Program-made: the position numbers and the translations under genes
Notes under the pieces: model-generated
The model's input: only the letters and a program-made list of their open reading frames with translations
What the model was told of the DNA's origin: nothing
The model's database searches: none
Source of the DNA: Enterocloster clostridioformis
GTDB lineage: Bacteria; Bacillota; Clostridia; Lachnospirales; Lachnospiraceae
Direction: 5' to 3'
NCBI RefSeq assembly: GCF_020297485.1
Contig: NZ_JAIWZC010000001.1
Coordinates: 2,480,001-2,544,000, forward strand
DNA length: 64,000 bases
Part shown: piece after piece, positions 1-8,739 of the stretch
How positions within the stretch are numbered: the first letter of the stretch is position 1
How the letters are laid out: every line of letters begins with the position of its first letter

Positions 1-1138
1 TGCTGCGGACATCGCTGGGCTGCATATCGCTGTTGATATAGTTGGAGAAGTAGGGCGTTCCGTACTTGGATGTCATCTCAAACAAAAGCCGGTTGTTCTC
101 TGTATCTGACCAGTCAAACTCATTGGTAATGGAATACGTGGGGATGGGGTACTGGAATCCCCGTCCATTGGCATCGCCTTCAATCATGGTCTCGATGAAC
201 GCCTTGTTAATCATGTCCATTTCCTTCTTGCAGTCTTTATACTTGAAGTCCATCTCCCTGCCGCCTACAATGGCATTCATCTCTGCCATGTCATTTGGAA
301 CAGTCCAGTCCAGGGTGATATTTGAGAAGGGCGCCTGGGTGCCCCAGCGGCTGGGGGTGTTCACTCCGTAGATAAAGGACTCAATGCACTTTTTTACCTC
401 CGGGTAGGTTAAATTATCTGCCTTCACAAAGGGAGCAAGGTATGTATCAAAGGAAGAAAATGCCTGGGCTCCGGCCCATTCATTCTGCATGATTCCCAGG
501 AAGTTAACCATCTGGTTACAGAGTACGGACAGGTGCTTTGCCGGCGAGGAGGTGATCTTTCCCGTGATGCCTCCCAGGCCCTCCATAAGGAGCTGCTTTA
601 AGGACCAGCCCGCACAGTATCCTGTGAGCATGGACAAATCGTGGATGTGGATGTCCGCGTTGCGGTGTGCCTCCGCTATCTCCTGGTCGTAAATCTCGCT
701 GAGCCAATAGTTGGCTGTCACGGCGCCTGAGTTGCTGAGAATCAGCCCTCCCACAGAATAGGTAACCGTGGAATTCTCCTTCACGCGCCAGTCCTCCACC
801 TTCACATAGCTGTTCACCACATCCTTGTAATCCAGAATCGTGCTGTTCATGTTCCGTATCTTTTCCCGCTGCTTCCTATATAAAATGTAGGCCTTCGCCA
901 CATCTGTATATCCGGTCTGTTCAAGAACGTGCTCCACGCTGTCCTGGATTTCTTCCACAGAAATCTTTCCATCCTTCATCTTATTCTGAAAATCCGCAGT
1001 CACCCTCAAGGATAATAACTCCAGAATCTCATTGTTGTAATCTTTGGAGGTTGCCCTGAATGCCTTCTTGATGGCCTCTGTTATCTTATTCAGACTAAAC
1101 TCGGCAACTTCCCCATCCCTTTTAACTACCTGAATCAT
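1..1138 (-). CDS. nrdD: Anaerobic ribonucleoside-triphosphate reductase (class III), N-terminal 379 residues; cut by window edge
   Basis: Reduces ribonucleoside triphosphates to deoxyribonucleotides under anaerobiosis with a glycyl radical. The reading frame is open from the ATG at 1138 to the window edge, so the C-terminal glycyl-radical site is not visible. An ATP-cone begins at residue 1 (MIQVVKRDGEVAEFSLNKI). The catalytic-domain start follows, with typical segments such as NADIHIHDLSM and YGVNTPSRWG. An AAAGGAG ribosome site lies just upstream of the ATG. Upstream is a sigma-70 type promoter overlapped by NrdR-like boxes, which fits family regulation. The nrdG activase gene would be expected beyond the edge. 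Confidence 0.95.
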   Translation of the reverse strand, partial: MIQVVKRDGEVAEFSLNKITEAIKKAFRATSKDYNNEILELLSLRVTADFQNKMKDGKISVEEIQDSVEHVLEQTGYTDVAKAYILYRKQREKIRNMNSTILDYKDVVNSYVKVEDWRVKENSTVTYSVGGLILSNSGAVTANYWLSEIYDQEIAEAHRNADIHIHDLSMLTGYCAGWSLKQLLMEGLGGITGKITSSPAKHLSVLCNQMVNFLGIMQNEWAGAQAFSSFDTYLAPFVKADNLTYPEVKKCIESFIYGVNTPSRWGTQAPFSNITLDWTVPNDMAEMNAIVGGREMDFKYKDCKKEMDMINKAFIETMIEGDANGRGFQYPIPTYSITNEFDWSDTENNRLLFEMTSKYGTPYFSNYINSDMQPSDVRS

Positions 1139-1270
1139 GCCACTTGCTCCTTTCAACCCACGTACACTTTATTCAACTCTTTTTCCGCGTCTCTTAAACC
1201 CGGAATGACACAGCTGTCTCACGGCTGTGAAAACGCAGGGCCCGCCCCATATGGAGCGAGCTACGCACTC

Positions 1271-1299
1271 ATTATAGCAGATGGAAATGCAAAACACAA
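1271..1299 (-). promoter_or_regulatory. nrdD promoter (-35 TTGTGT, -10 TATAAT, 17-bp spacer)
   Basis: On the minus strand TTGTGT (1294-1299) and a perfect TATAAT (1271-1276) are separated by 17 bp and point at nrdD. The leader would be about 125 nt. The -35 hexamer lies inside the proximal NrdR box, so a bound repressor would block RNA polymerase. Confidence 0.75.
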
Positions 1300-1339
1300 T
1301 ATCTATGAATAACATTTTATATTATCCCAGATATTGTGT
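1294..1339. promoter_or_regulatory. Paired NrdR boxes upstream of nrdD
   Basis: Two 16-bp boxes close to the NrdR consensus (ACACWATATMTWGTGT) lie at 1294-1309 and 1324-1339, 30 bp apart start to start. Each has one near-perfect half. The strong halves face away from each other and form a perfect 11-bp inverted repeat: ACACAATATCT at 1294-1304 and AGATATTGTGT at 1329-1339. NrdR is a nucleotide-sensing repressor of nrd operons. The assignment rests on consensus and on position over the -35. Confidence 0.8.
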
Positions 1340-1440
1340 CTTATTAACTGTACTTATAACCACTTTTCCCAGATCCCCGCAAAGTCGCATACCTGCGTGG
1401 TTTTCCGGACAGGGGGCATTTTAATTAAATTCCACTCAAT

Positions 1441-2721
1441 TCAGTCGGAATAAAGCTTTCCAAAAAGCTCTGCCGGCACATATGCCTTTACCGCGATTCC
1501 GTCCTCCTGGTATTCCTCCTCCAGAAGCTGGCCATACTTACGGATGGTCTGAATGCGTCCGGCCCGGCTGTATGGGAATACCTTTTCCAGCAGAATCCGT
1601 CTGCTGCGTATAATGGCCTGGAGCACCTTCTGCAGCTCTTCCATCCCCTCTCCGGTCCTGGCTGAAATCCGCACCTGGTAGTCCGATAAGAAATCCCTGG
1701 GTATCTGCATGACACTGCTGTCCCCCATGGCCTCCAGCTCACGGAACCGGTCCACCTTGTTGAACACAGTGACTATGGTCTTATCCACAATCTCCAGTTC
1801 CTTCAGCGTCTCCTTCACCACATGCATCTGCATGTCCATCTGGGGATTGGAGCAATCCACCACATGCAGGACGATATCGCTGTAGCGCGCCTCCTCCAAT
1901 GTACTCTTAAAGGCCTCAATCAGATGATGGGGAAGCTTGCGGATAAATCCTACGGTGTCTGTAAGCAGTATCTGCTGTCCATCCTCCAGGGTATAGCTTC
2001 TGGTCGTGGGGTCCAGCGTGGCGAAAAGCTTATCCTCCGCCAGGATTCCCGCTCCGGTCAGACGGTTGAGCAGGGTGGACTTTCCCGCATTGGTATAGCC
2101 CACAATCGCTGCGGAAAGAGCAAAATTCTTCTCTCTCTGCTGCCTGGTCACCTCCCGGTGGCGCTTCACGTCCGCCAGCTCTTCCTTAAGCTGCCCGATT
2201 CGCTGGTGGATAAGCCTGCGGTCTGTTTCCAGTTTTTTCTCGCCGGGCCCTCTGGTGCCTATGCCGCCTCCCAGACGGGACAGGGAATTACGCATGCCCA
2301 CCAGACGCACGGCTCTGTATTTTAACTGGGCCAGCTCCACCTGAATCTTACCCTCCCTTGTACTGGCCCGGGAAGCAAAGATATCCAGTATGACCATGGT
2401 CCTGTCCATAACCTTGGTGTCCAGGGCATCTTCCAGGTTCCTGAGCTGGGCCGGTGACAACTCATCGTCGCAGATGACGCCTGTGGCCCGGGTATCCCAT
2501 AACAGCTCTCTCACCTCGTCTATCTTTCCCTTCCCCAGGTAAGTACCCGGATGGACCTTTTCCCGGTTCTGGATGATTCTGGCCACAGTCACGGCTCCGG
2601 CCGTGGAGGCCAGCTCCTCCAGCTCGTCCAGGGAAGCAGGCGTGTCCTCCTCCTCAGCAGTGCTCACCGCCACCAGTATTACCTTTTCCTGAAATTCACT
2701 CAAATCAATTAATTCCGCCAT
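1441..2721 (-). CDS. hflX: GTPase HflX
   Basis: Ribosome-associated GTPase that rescues or splits stalled ribosomes under stress. The 426-residue length matches the family. The N-terminal HflX domain contains VHPGTYLGKGKIDEV (about 55-70), followed by a coiled coil with the GIGTRGPGEKKLE motif (about 152-164). The G domain carries the P-loop GYTNAGKST (about 208), the DTVGFI switch II region and NKVD (G4). The start is 2 nt after the TPR gene stop, with an AGGTAGG-like ribosome site, so it is the last gene of a dut-TPR-hflX operon. The gene is intact. Confidence 0.96.
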   Translation of the reverse strand: MAELIDLSEFQEKVILVAVSTAEEEDTPASLDELEELASTAGAVTVARIIQNREKVHPGTYLGKGKIDEVRELLWDTRATGVICDDELSPAQLRNLEDALDTKVMDRTMVILDIFASRASTREGKIQVELAQLKYRAVRLVGMRNSLSRLGGGIGTRGPGEKKLETDRRLIHQRIGQLKEELADVKRHREVTRQQREKNFALSAAIVGYTNAGKSTLLNRLTGAGILAEDKLFATLDPTTRSYTLEDGQQILLTDTVGFIRKLPHHLIEAFKSTLEEARYSDIVLHVVDCSNPQMDMQMHVVKETLKELEIVDKTIVTVFNKVDRFRELEAMGDSSVMQIPRDFLSDYQVRISARTGEGMEELQKVLQAIIRSRRILLEKVFPYSRAGRIQTIRKYGQLLEEEYQEDGIAVKAYVPAELFGKLYSD

Positions 2722-2723
2722 TC

Positions 2724-3797
2724 CTACCTCGTCTTCAAAAATGCAATCTCATGCTCCGCGTCTTCATCGGAACCAAACTCCTTCACAAAGTCCTCAAACA
2801 TTGCCAGGGCTTTATCATACTGCTGTAAGTGTTCGCAGGCAACGGCCCGGTTATACGAAAGCTCCTTCAAAAGTTCCCTGGAACCGTCCGCCTGCGCCAC
2901 TCCTGCCGGCGCGCTTTCCCCGTTTACCGTTTCTCCGCTTTGCGTTGTCCCGGCGTCCCCATCCTTTGTTTCTTTTTTGTCAGTCTCTTTGCCTGTTTTC
3001 CGGTCTTTCTCCTGGAGAGCCGAAGCCTGGGCAGCAGCCGCTACCTGGTACCCTTTGTCAAATGAATCATAAGCACTCTGGTAATCCTGCGCAGCCATCT
3101 GGCATAGACCCATTTGATTATAGATTTCACCATGTTCCATCCCATCCTTAAGTGCATTTTCATAAAGCGCCATGGCCTTATCGTATTCCTTCGCATCCAC
3201 GCAGGCGCTTCCGGCGGCCAGAAGGGCCTCCTGCCTGCCGGGCACCGGCTTGTCCTTCTTATCCAGCGCTTCCGCCTCCTGATAGCGCTTAATGGCATTA
3301 TCCGTATCTCCCAGCCGGGCATGGCAGCTGCTCTGCCTGTACATATACTCCGGTGTGTCCGGCCTCATCTCCAGGAGAAGATCATAGGTGTGGATAGCCG
3401 CATTATAATCCTTTAACAGGAACTCTGCGTCCGCCCTGTATAAGAGCACATCCCGGTTAAACTCCTCTGCTCCCTTGCCGGACTTTTCAAGGGCCGTATC
3501 AAAGGATCCGATGGCACCTGCATAGTCCCCTGCATCCAGCTTCTCTATGCCCTCTGCGCGGAACTGGCGTTTCCTGGAGGTGGTCATGTGTGCCACCAGC
3601 CGGAATGTTCCCACTGCAATCAGCCCCACGAGAAAGATGCAGATTGCCCATGCAATGACTGCCCTGATAATCCGGTTTTTCCTGCGGCGCCTGCGGGCTG
3701 CGTTAGAGACCGGCCTTTTGCCTCCGTATCCAGGGTGCTGCCCCTTTGGCTGGGGCTTTCGCCCGCTGCTGTATGACCTCTGTCCACGACTTCCCAT
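2724..3797 (-). CDS. Membrane-anchored tetratricopeptide-repeat protein
   Basis: A 357-residue protein of unknown specific role. A basic Arg/Gly/Ser-rich cytoplasmic N-terminus (1-43) precedes one transmembrane helix (about 44-68, IRAVIAWAICIFLVGLIAVG). Then come about six TPR units, for example AIGSFDTALEKSG, AIHTYDLLLEMRP and AMALYENALKDG. A charged low-complexity insert rich in Lys, Asp and Gly (about 265-300) separates the last repeat. TPRs bind partner proteins; no partner can be read from sequence. It sits 9 nt after the dUTPase gene and 2 nt before hflX, so it is probably cotranscribed with them. Confidence 0.85.
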   Translation of the reverse strand: MGSRGQRSYSSGRKPQPKGQHPGYGGKRPVSNAARRRRRKNRIIRAVIAWAICIFLVGLIAVGTFRLVAHMTTSRKRQFRAEGIEKLDAGDYAGAIGSFDTALEKSGKGAEEFNRDVLLYRADAEFLLKDYNAAIHTYDLLLEMRPDTPEYMYRQSSCHARLGDTDNAIKRYQEAEALDKKDKPVPGRQEALLAAGSACVDAKEYDKAMALYENALKDGMEHGEIYNQMGLCQMAAQDYQSAYDSFDKGYQVAAAAQASALQEKDRKTGKETDKKETKDGDAGTTQSGETVNGESAPAGVAQADGSRELLKELSYNRAVACEHLQQYDKALAMFEDFVKEFGSDEDAEHEIAFLKTR

Positions 3798-3806
3798 ATA
3801 TTCTAC

Positions 3807-4322
3807 CTACCTTGCATCCGTACTTCCAAAACCGCCGTTGCGCACATCACTGCATTCATCGTCCACGGTGATGCCGTAGGGAATGAAAATTCCCTGGGCG
3901 AATCCCACGCCCTGTCCCAATTCCACGGTCTTTCCCTCCCTGGAATCATTGGTTACCTTAATGAACATATGACCTTCATTATCTGAATAAAAATAGTCGC
4001 TGTCAATGATTCCCACCGTGTTGTTCAGCTGGAGCCTGAATTTAAATCCCAGGCTGCTGCGGGGAAAAATCTGAAGCACCCAGCCCGCGTCAATCTCTGC
4101 CCTGATGCCGGTGGGGACCTTCATGTTCTCACCAGGAGCCAGGGTAAGGGGGACCGGGGTAAAGAAATCATATCCGGCGGAGCCGGACGTGGCCCTGGCC
4201 GGAAGCCGGATTCCTTCATAAATATGTATTATCTCTTCCTCCGGCGTATCCGGGAAGGTATCGGCCCAATCTGCCTTAAACTGTTCAAAACTAACTTTAT
4301 GAAATTTCGCGATTCTCTGCAT
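3807..4322 (-). CDS. dut: dUTP diphosphatase family protein
   Basis: Likely hydrolyses dUTP to dUMP and pyrophosphate, keeping uracil out of DNA. The trimeric dUTPase motifs are in order: AGYDFF (motif 1), PRSSLGFK (motif 2), NTVGIIDSDY (motif 3), GQGVGFAQGIF (motif 4) and RNGGFGSTD (motif 5). At 171 residues it carries an N-terminal extension of about 40 residues. Motif 3 contains an insertion (FYSDNEGH) compared with the usual DYRGE, so dCTP deaminase-like activity or altered specificity is possible. The ribosome site is AGGAGA before the ATG at 4322. It is the first gene of the dut-TPR-hflX operon. Confidence 0.9.
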   Translation of the reverse strand: MQRIAKFHKVSFEQFKADWADTFPDTPEEEIIHIYEGIRLPARATSGSAGYDFFTPVPLTLAPGENMKVPTGIRAEIDAGWVLQIFPRSSLGFKFRLQLNNTVGIIDSDYFYSDNEGHMFIKVTNDSREGKTVELGQGVGFAQGIFIPYGITVDDECSDVRNGGFGSTDAR

Positions 4323-4489
4323 AATTTTCTCCTGTCTCTTTCATACTTTTACAAGTCTATCATAATCCCATGGAATTTTCTACTTTATTTTTTATTCCTT
4401 CTTTATTAGAAACTTTGATATATTCATTTTCATTACAATCATATAGGAACTTCACTTTTAGAAGTATTACACCGAACAGAGGGACATCT

Positions 4490-4753
4490 ATGAAAATTTC
4501 CTACAATTCCCAGCCACAGAGAAATCTGATTGGCAATCAGATTTTTAAGCTGCGCAAGAGCAAAAAACTATCCCAGAAGGAAATGGCTGCCCAGCTCCAG
4601 GTGCAGGGCTATTATTTCAGCGAACTGACCATCCTCAGAATTGAGAAAGGCAAACGCCTTGTGACGGACATTGAGCTCAAGATACTTTGCGACTATTTCC
4701 ATATCACCCCCAACGACCTGCTGGGATACGGAGATGACGGCCGTCTGGTATAG
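4490..4753 (+). CDS. Small XRE-family transcriptional regulator
   Basis: An 87-residue protein consisting of one lambda-repressor-like helix-turn-helix: NQIFKLRKSKKLSQKEMAAQL followed by the recognition helix region SELTILRIEKGKR. The frame is open further upstream to 4370, but that extension (FFIPSLLETLIY) is unlike the family and lacks a ribosome site. The ATG at 4490 has AGAGGG about 6 nt upstream. Target unknown. It is divergent from the dut operon and followed by a second small XRE gene. Confidence 0.8.
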   Translation: MKISYNSQPQRNLIGNQIFKLRKSKKLSQKEMAAQLQVQGYYFSELTILRIEKGKRLVTDIELKILCDYFHITPNDLLGYGDDGRLV

Positions 4754-4887
4754 CAATGCACTGTACGTGTATTTATGCATTATATAGTGAATTCCCCCAC
4801 TACTACATTTCAGCCTAATGTTTTTTTTACCTCTGGGATACAATAATACAAAAGATTTTGTAGATAATAGACAATGGTGGTGAAAAC

Positions 4888-5217
4888 ATGATGAGTTATG
4901 AACTGGAGCGCATAGAAGAACTTTGCAGAGAGCGTGGGTGGAGTCATTACCGCCTGGCACTGGAGATGGATACTTCCCCTAACAATATAGGCAACCTGTT
5001 CAGACGTACCACGGTTCCCAGTATACCGACCATACGGCGTATCTGCGAAGTCATGGGGATAACCATGGCCCAGTTCTACAGCACCGATGGCGTACAGGTT
5101 ACCCTGAACGAACAGCAGAGGCGGATTATGGACCTGTATGATAAATTGGACCCTTTGGATAAATCAAAGGCAGAAGCCTACATGGAAGGACTGTCGGCCA
5201 AGGCAAAGGATATATAG
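4888..5217 (+). CDS. XRE-family transcriptional regulator
   Basis: A 109-residue protein with an N-terminal helix-turn-helix (IEELCRERGWSHYRLALEMDTSPNNIGNLFRR, about 8-40) and a C-terminal helical tail (LNEQQRRIMDLYDKLDPLDKSKAEAYMEGL) common in small Clostridia regulators. The first ATG follows a GGTGGTGAAAAC leader; the next Met is one codon later. A strong hairpin terminator follows directly, so it is transcribed alone or with the upstream XRE gene. Target unknown. Confidence 0.85.
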   Translation: MMSYELERIEELCRERGWSHYRLALEMDTSPNNIGNLFRRTTVPSIPTIRRICEVMGITMAQFYSTDGVQVTLNEQQRRIMDLYDKLDPLDKSKAEAYMEGLSAKAKDI

Positions 5218-5233
5218 CGGTAAAACGGCAGTC

Positions 5234-5291
5234 AAAAGCAGCCCCGGACCGGCGTATGGGAATTCCCCCATGCCGGCTGGGCTGCTTTTTT
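5234..5291 (+). terminator. Rho-independent terminator after the XRE gene
   Basis: AAAAGCAGCCC (from 5235) pairs with GGGCTGCTTTTT (ending about 5291), with an inner CCGGCGTATGGG/CCCCATGCCGG stem and a T6 tract. Confidence 0.85.
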
Positions 5292-5454
5292 CGTGTTTTA
5301 TATGTTTTTTTGCACTTTAGCTTCGTTTTTCTGTTTTCCTTACCTGTCTTTCTCACTGGTAAAATCATGGTAATATATCCATAAATCGGCAAATAATCAG
5401 GATAAAACACATCATGGGGCACGGTCCAAAAACATCCTCAGCCATCCCGCCGCG

Positions 5455-6081
5455 TCAAGGAAGGACCTTCATCAGAGCCAGGGCCATCAGCAGAACGCCG
5501 CTAATCCATGACAGGTCGCACCGGAAACGTGAAGCCACCTTGCGCCCCAGCCACAGGCCGCCGTACATCATACAAACTCCCACGGCAAAGGACAGAGCCA
5601 GGGTTGCGGCCACGGGAATATCCAACAGAGCCGCCATGGTTCCGGCCACCAGACTGTCAATGGACATGGCCAGAGCCAGGAATACGGTCTCCTTCCACCC
5701 AAGGGACTGGGAGCCGTCCACGTCCGCTGCCATGGGGTCTCCGTAAATATTTACTATAACCTTCAGTCCTGACAGGGAAAAGCTGAGATTACGGCGGATA
5801 CAGCAATGGCGGTTGATATAGGCCTTGATGCTGTAATCCAGGAACTTGATGAATCCCAGCAGAAACAGGCTTACAAAGCAGATGATCCTGGTCACATCCC
5901 CCGGAAGGACAGAACTTATAACGCTGCCCAGCCCCAGAGCCAGGCCCAGGCATCCGCTGCATATACCATTTAACAAAACTACCTTTCCCCAGCCCACATG
6001 GACCCGGTTGGCTCCATATGCGAGGCTGGCCACACAGGTATCTGTACAGAGAGCAAATACTAAAATCAGACTTCCAAGCAT
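5455..6081 (-). CDS. ytaF: YtaF-like sporulation membrane protein (MntP-type fold)
   Basis: A 208-residue polytopic membrane protein with two homologous halves of three helices. Half one has SLILVFALCTDTCVASLAYGAN; half two has LALAMSIDSLVAGTMAALL. The Asp residues within helices (TDT and SID) match the MntP/YtaF family. YtaF is annotated as a sporulation membrane protein in Bacillus and Clostridia; the transported substrate is unknown, and MntP relatives export Mn2+. The longer linker and 208-residue length favour YtaF over MntP (about 185). The ribosome site before the ATG is weak. Confidence 0.8.
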   Translation of the reverse strand: MLGSLILVFALCTDTCVASLAYGANRVHVGWGKVVLLNGICSGCLGLALGLGSVISSVLPGDVTRIICFVSLFLLGFIKFLDYSIKAYINRHCCIRRNLSFSLSGLKVIVNIYGDPMAADVDGSQSLGWKETVFLALAMSIDSLVAGTMAALLDIPVAATLALSFAVGVCMMYGGLWLGRKVASRFRCDLSWISGVLLMALALMKVLP

Positions 6082-6176
6082 GATATCAACTTTTTCTTTT
6101 TATTTTAGTATATTCCTCATGTACTGCTTTGGGAATCTCCTCCGTGTACAAACACGGGGTATCATACATTCAGACT

Positions 6177-6995
6177 TCAGACTTCCTCTGCTGTCACGGC
6201 AGCCTCCTCTGACGCTTCCCCTGACGCTCCCTCCAATCCTTTTGCAGCCTCAGCCGTCAGCTCCTCCAGCTTAAGCTGCAACTCCTCTTCCACCTCTGCC
6301 TTGATTTCCGCTTCCTGCTCAGGACCCAGGTCCGGCAAATCCTGGACCGATCCCACGCCGAACCTGCGCAGAAATTCCTCTGTGGTGGCAAAAAGGGCCG
6401 GCCGGCCCGGCGCGTCCAGACGGCCCGCCTCGTAGACCAGATTATATTCCACCAAACGGTTTACCGCATGGTCAGACTTGACGCCGCGTATCTTCTCAAT
6501 CTCCATCTTGGTTACAGGCTGCTTATAAGCAATGATGGACAGGGTCTCCAGCACCACTTCCGTCAACACCTGCTTCTTAGGGGCGGACGCCACCCGTATC
6601 AGGTTTTCATAGTAGGCTGCCTTGGTACACATCTGGTAGCTGTCCTCCAGCTGGGTTATCTCCATGCCGCTTCTGGCTGACCGGTACCGTTTTATCAGGC
6701 GTTCCACCGCCTTCCTGGCCACTTCCTCCGGCTGGCCGATGGCTGCGGCCAGCTGACGAAGCTCCACCGACCTTCCCATGGTAAAGAGCACAGCCTCTAT
6801 GACTGCCTCCTGCTCTTTTTCATCCTCTGTGGGGGGAAAGGCAAGCTCCATCTTCCCTTCCTTCTCCTTTGCTTCTCTTTTCTCACTTCCGGCCAGCTTT
6901 CCGGTTCGGGTTTCAACCACACCGGCCCCGGCCTCCAGTGCCTCTATTCTGTCTTGACCTCTCATACGCTTCCATCCATCATCCTTCAAAATCAC
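6177..6995 (-). CDS. scpB: Segregation and condensation protein B
   Basis: Subunit of the SMC-ScpA-ScpB condensin that organises and segregates the chromosome. Two winged-helix domains are visible: VIEAVLFTMGRSVELRQLAAAIG and a second with TEVVLETLSIIAYKQPVTKMEIEKIRGV, then the conserved GRPALFATTEEFLRRFG. The C-terminal tail is Glu/Ala rich. The longest frame overlaps scpA by 17 bp. The first 48 residues look non-conserved, and an ATG at 6851 preceded by GGAAGGG would give a more usual 224 residues. The true start may therefore be 6851 or 6965. Confidence 0.93.
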   Translation of the reverse strand: MILKDDGWKRMRGQDRIEALEAGAGVVETRTGKLAGSEKREAKEKEGKMELAFPPTEDEKEQEAVIEAVLFTMGRSVELRQLAAAIGQPEEVARKAVERLIKRYRSARSGMEITQLEDSYQMCTKAAYYENLIRVASAPKKQVLTEVVLETLSIIAYKQPVTKMEIEKIRGVKSDHAVNRLVEYNLVYEAGRLDAPGRPALFATTEEFLRRFGVGSVQDLPDLGPEQEAEIKAEVEEELQLKLEELTAEAAKGLEGASGEASEEAAVTAEEV

Positions 6996-7779
6996 CCAGC
7001 TGGGCCAAATCCAGCTCCTCTTCCTCGCCTTCCTGCTCCAGCGTCTCTATGTCCATATCCCCAAAGGTCTCCTCCTGGCTCAGATGAATCTTTCCTATCT
7101 TCATCAGCTCCAGCACTGCCAGGAAGGTGACCACCACCTCCAGCTTGTCCGGCTGGCCCTCCATGAGTTCCCTGAAGCTGAATCTGCGCTTCCTCCTGGC
7201 GTAGCTCAGTACGTTGCCTATCTTCTGTTCCAGGCTTACGGGTTCCCTGTGTATGGTTCCGAAATTGCTTCGGATAGGGTCTATCTTATCCTCCTTGCGC
7301 TTCATTACCTGCTCAAAGATTCTCTGAAGCTTAGCCAGCGTAAGCCCGTCCAAAAGCTTGTCCAGGTCCACCGGAGGCTCGTATTTCGCCACCTCAGGCG
7401 GCAGGGTGGATGGCTTGTAGAGATGCTTCAGGGCCCCATCCTCCCGGTCAGCCAGTTCATCTGCCATCAGCCTGTATTTCTTATATTCCAGCAGGCGCAT
7501 AACCAGCTCTGCCCTGGGATCTATTTCCTCTCCTTCCTCATCCACTTCCTTGGGAAGGAGCATCTTGGCCTTGATGTCAAGCAGAGTGGCCGCCATCACC
7601 AGGAACTCGCTGACAATGTTTAAGTCCTCTCGCTCCATATGGCGCACATAATCCAGATACTGGGCCGTGATTTCCACAATAGGAATATCGTATATGTTTA
7701 TCTTATTTTTCTCAATGAGATGGAGCAGCAGGTCCAGAGGACCTTCAAAATGCTCCAGCTTATAGGATATGGTTTCCAT
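6979..7779 (-). CDS. scpA: Segregation and condensation protein A
   Basis: Kleisin subunit of the SMC complex. The N-terminal signature SYKLEHFEGPLDLLLHLIEKNKINIYDIPI is followed by the helical region LVMAATLLDIKAKMLLP. The C-terminal winged helix includes VVTFLAVLELMKIGKI. At 266 residues it has normal length. The acidic C-terminus overlaps the longest scpB frame, which fits translational coupling. Confidence 0.96.
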   Translation of the reverse strand: METISYKLEHFEGPLDLLLHLIEKNKINIYDIPIVEITAQYLDYVRHMEREDLNIVSEFLVMAATLLDIKAKMLLPKEVDEEGEEIDPRAELVMRLLEYKKYRLMADELADREDGALKHLYKPSTLPPEVAKYEPPVDLDKLLDGLTLAKLQRIFEQVMKRKEDKIDPIRSNFGTIHREPVSLEQKIGNVLSYARRKRRFSFRELMEGQPDKLEVVVTFLAVLELMKIGKIHLSQEETFGDMDIETLEQEGEEEELDLAQLGDFEG

Positions 7780-7822
7780 TCTTTCACCTGTCAGTGGTAT
7801 TCATTTTATGGTATTATGCCTG

Positions 7823-8704
7823 TCACGCCCTTCTCAAACGGATTAACACCAGCTGGGGCCTGTTGTTCAGGCGGATGTTGATGGAGTGGGTTCCCAGTCC
7901 CCGGCTGACAATCATCCGCTTCCCGTTCCGTTCAAAATCCCCGGCGCACCAGGGTAAAAAGAACTGGTACTGGGGCGTCATGACTCCCCCCAGCCCCGGT
8001 ATGCGGATAGTGCCTCCGTGAAAATGCCCGGCCAGGGTCAAATCCGCTCCCCAGCGGACATAGGAATCAAAATACAGGGGGGAATGGGCCAGAAGTATGG
8101 TAAAGGGCTCCTCTTTGCAGACAGAAGGTCCTTTGCCCAGTTTCCGTTCCATATAGCCCTCAGGCATGAGAGGCGCCTTCTGGTACAGGGCCTTCCGGTA
8201 GAAACAGGGCGACAGATCCAGACCGGCAATCCTCAGGTCCCTTCCCAGGAAGGCGAAACTGTCCTCCAGATAATGAACGCCCATGGCAGTCATGGCATCC
8301 CTGTACTCCTCGTAAAGGTCCCCGTATAAGCTGCGCTCCCACACCATGCGGTTCTCATGGTTTCCGTTGCCGCAGTAAACCGGATAGCTGGCCGCCAGCT
8401 GACGGAACAGCTTTAGCGGGACCTTTATGTCCCGCTTTCCCTTGCAGACCATCATGTCTCCGCCGGATAATACCGCGTCCGGATGCAGACGGTGAATCGC
8501 CGCCACCAATTCCCCGTTGTCCCGGCCGAACTCGTTGTTGTGAAGGTCGGACAGGAATACCAGGTTCCTGTCCTTTTCCAGTTTAGGGGAAATGATTTCT
8601 GTCACTTCCACTGAAAAATGTTTTTTTTCGTACTCAGACCGCAGCACACAGGCAGCGCCTGCCGCCGCGGCCAGGGAAACAGCTTCTTTCCACATATCGT
8701 TCAT
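7823..8704 (-). CDS. Calcineurin-like metallophosphoesterase (YkuE/YaeI type)
   Basis: A 293-residue phosphoesterase. The metal-binding motifs are in order: FLSDLHNNEFG (DxH), GGDMM (GD), GNGNHEN (GNHE), LLAHSP and GHFHGG (GHxH). A hydrophobic N-terminus (AVSLAAAAGAACVL) could anchor it in the membrane, as in YkuE-type enzymes, which are linked to envelope or lipid phosphoesters. The substrate is not readable from sequence. It lies between scpA and a HAD phosphatase on the same strand, with gaps of 43 and 35 bp. Confidence 0.9.
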   Translation of the reverse strand: MNDMWKEAVSLAAAAGAACVLRSEYEKKHFSVEVTEIISPKLEKDRNLVFLSDLHNNEFGRDNGELVAAIHRLHPDAVLSGGDMMVCKGKRDIKVPLKLFRQLAASYPVYCGNGNHENRMVWERSLYGDLYEEYRDAMTAMGVHYLEDSFAFLGRDLRIAGLDLSPCFYRKALYQKAPLMPEGYMERKLGKGPSVCKEEPFTILLAHSPLYFDSYVRWGADLTLAGHFHGGTIRIPGLGGVMTPQYQFFLPWCAGDFERNGKRMIVSRGLGTHSINIRLNNRPQLVLIRLRRA

Positions 8705-8739
8705 TCCTTTATCAGATGACAGCTTCTTTCATAGGGCTG

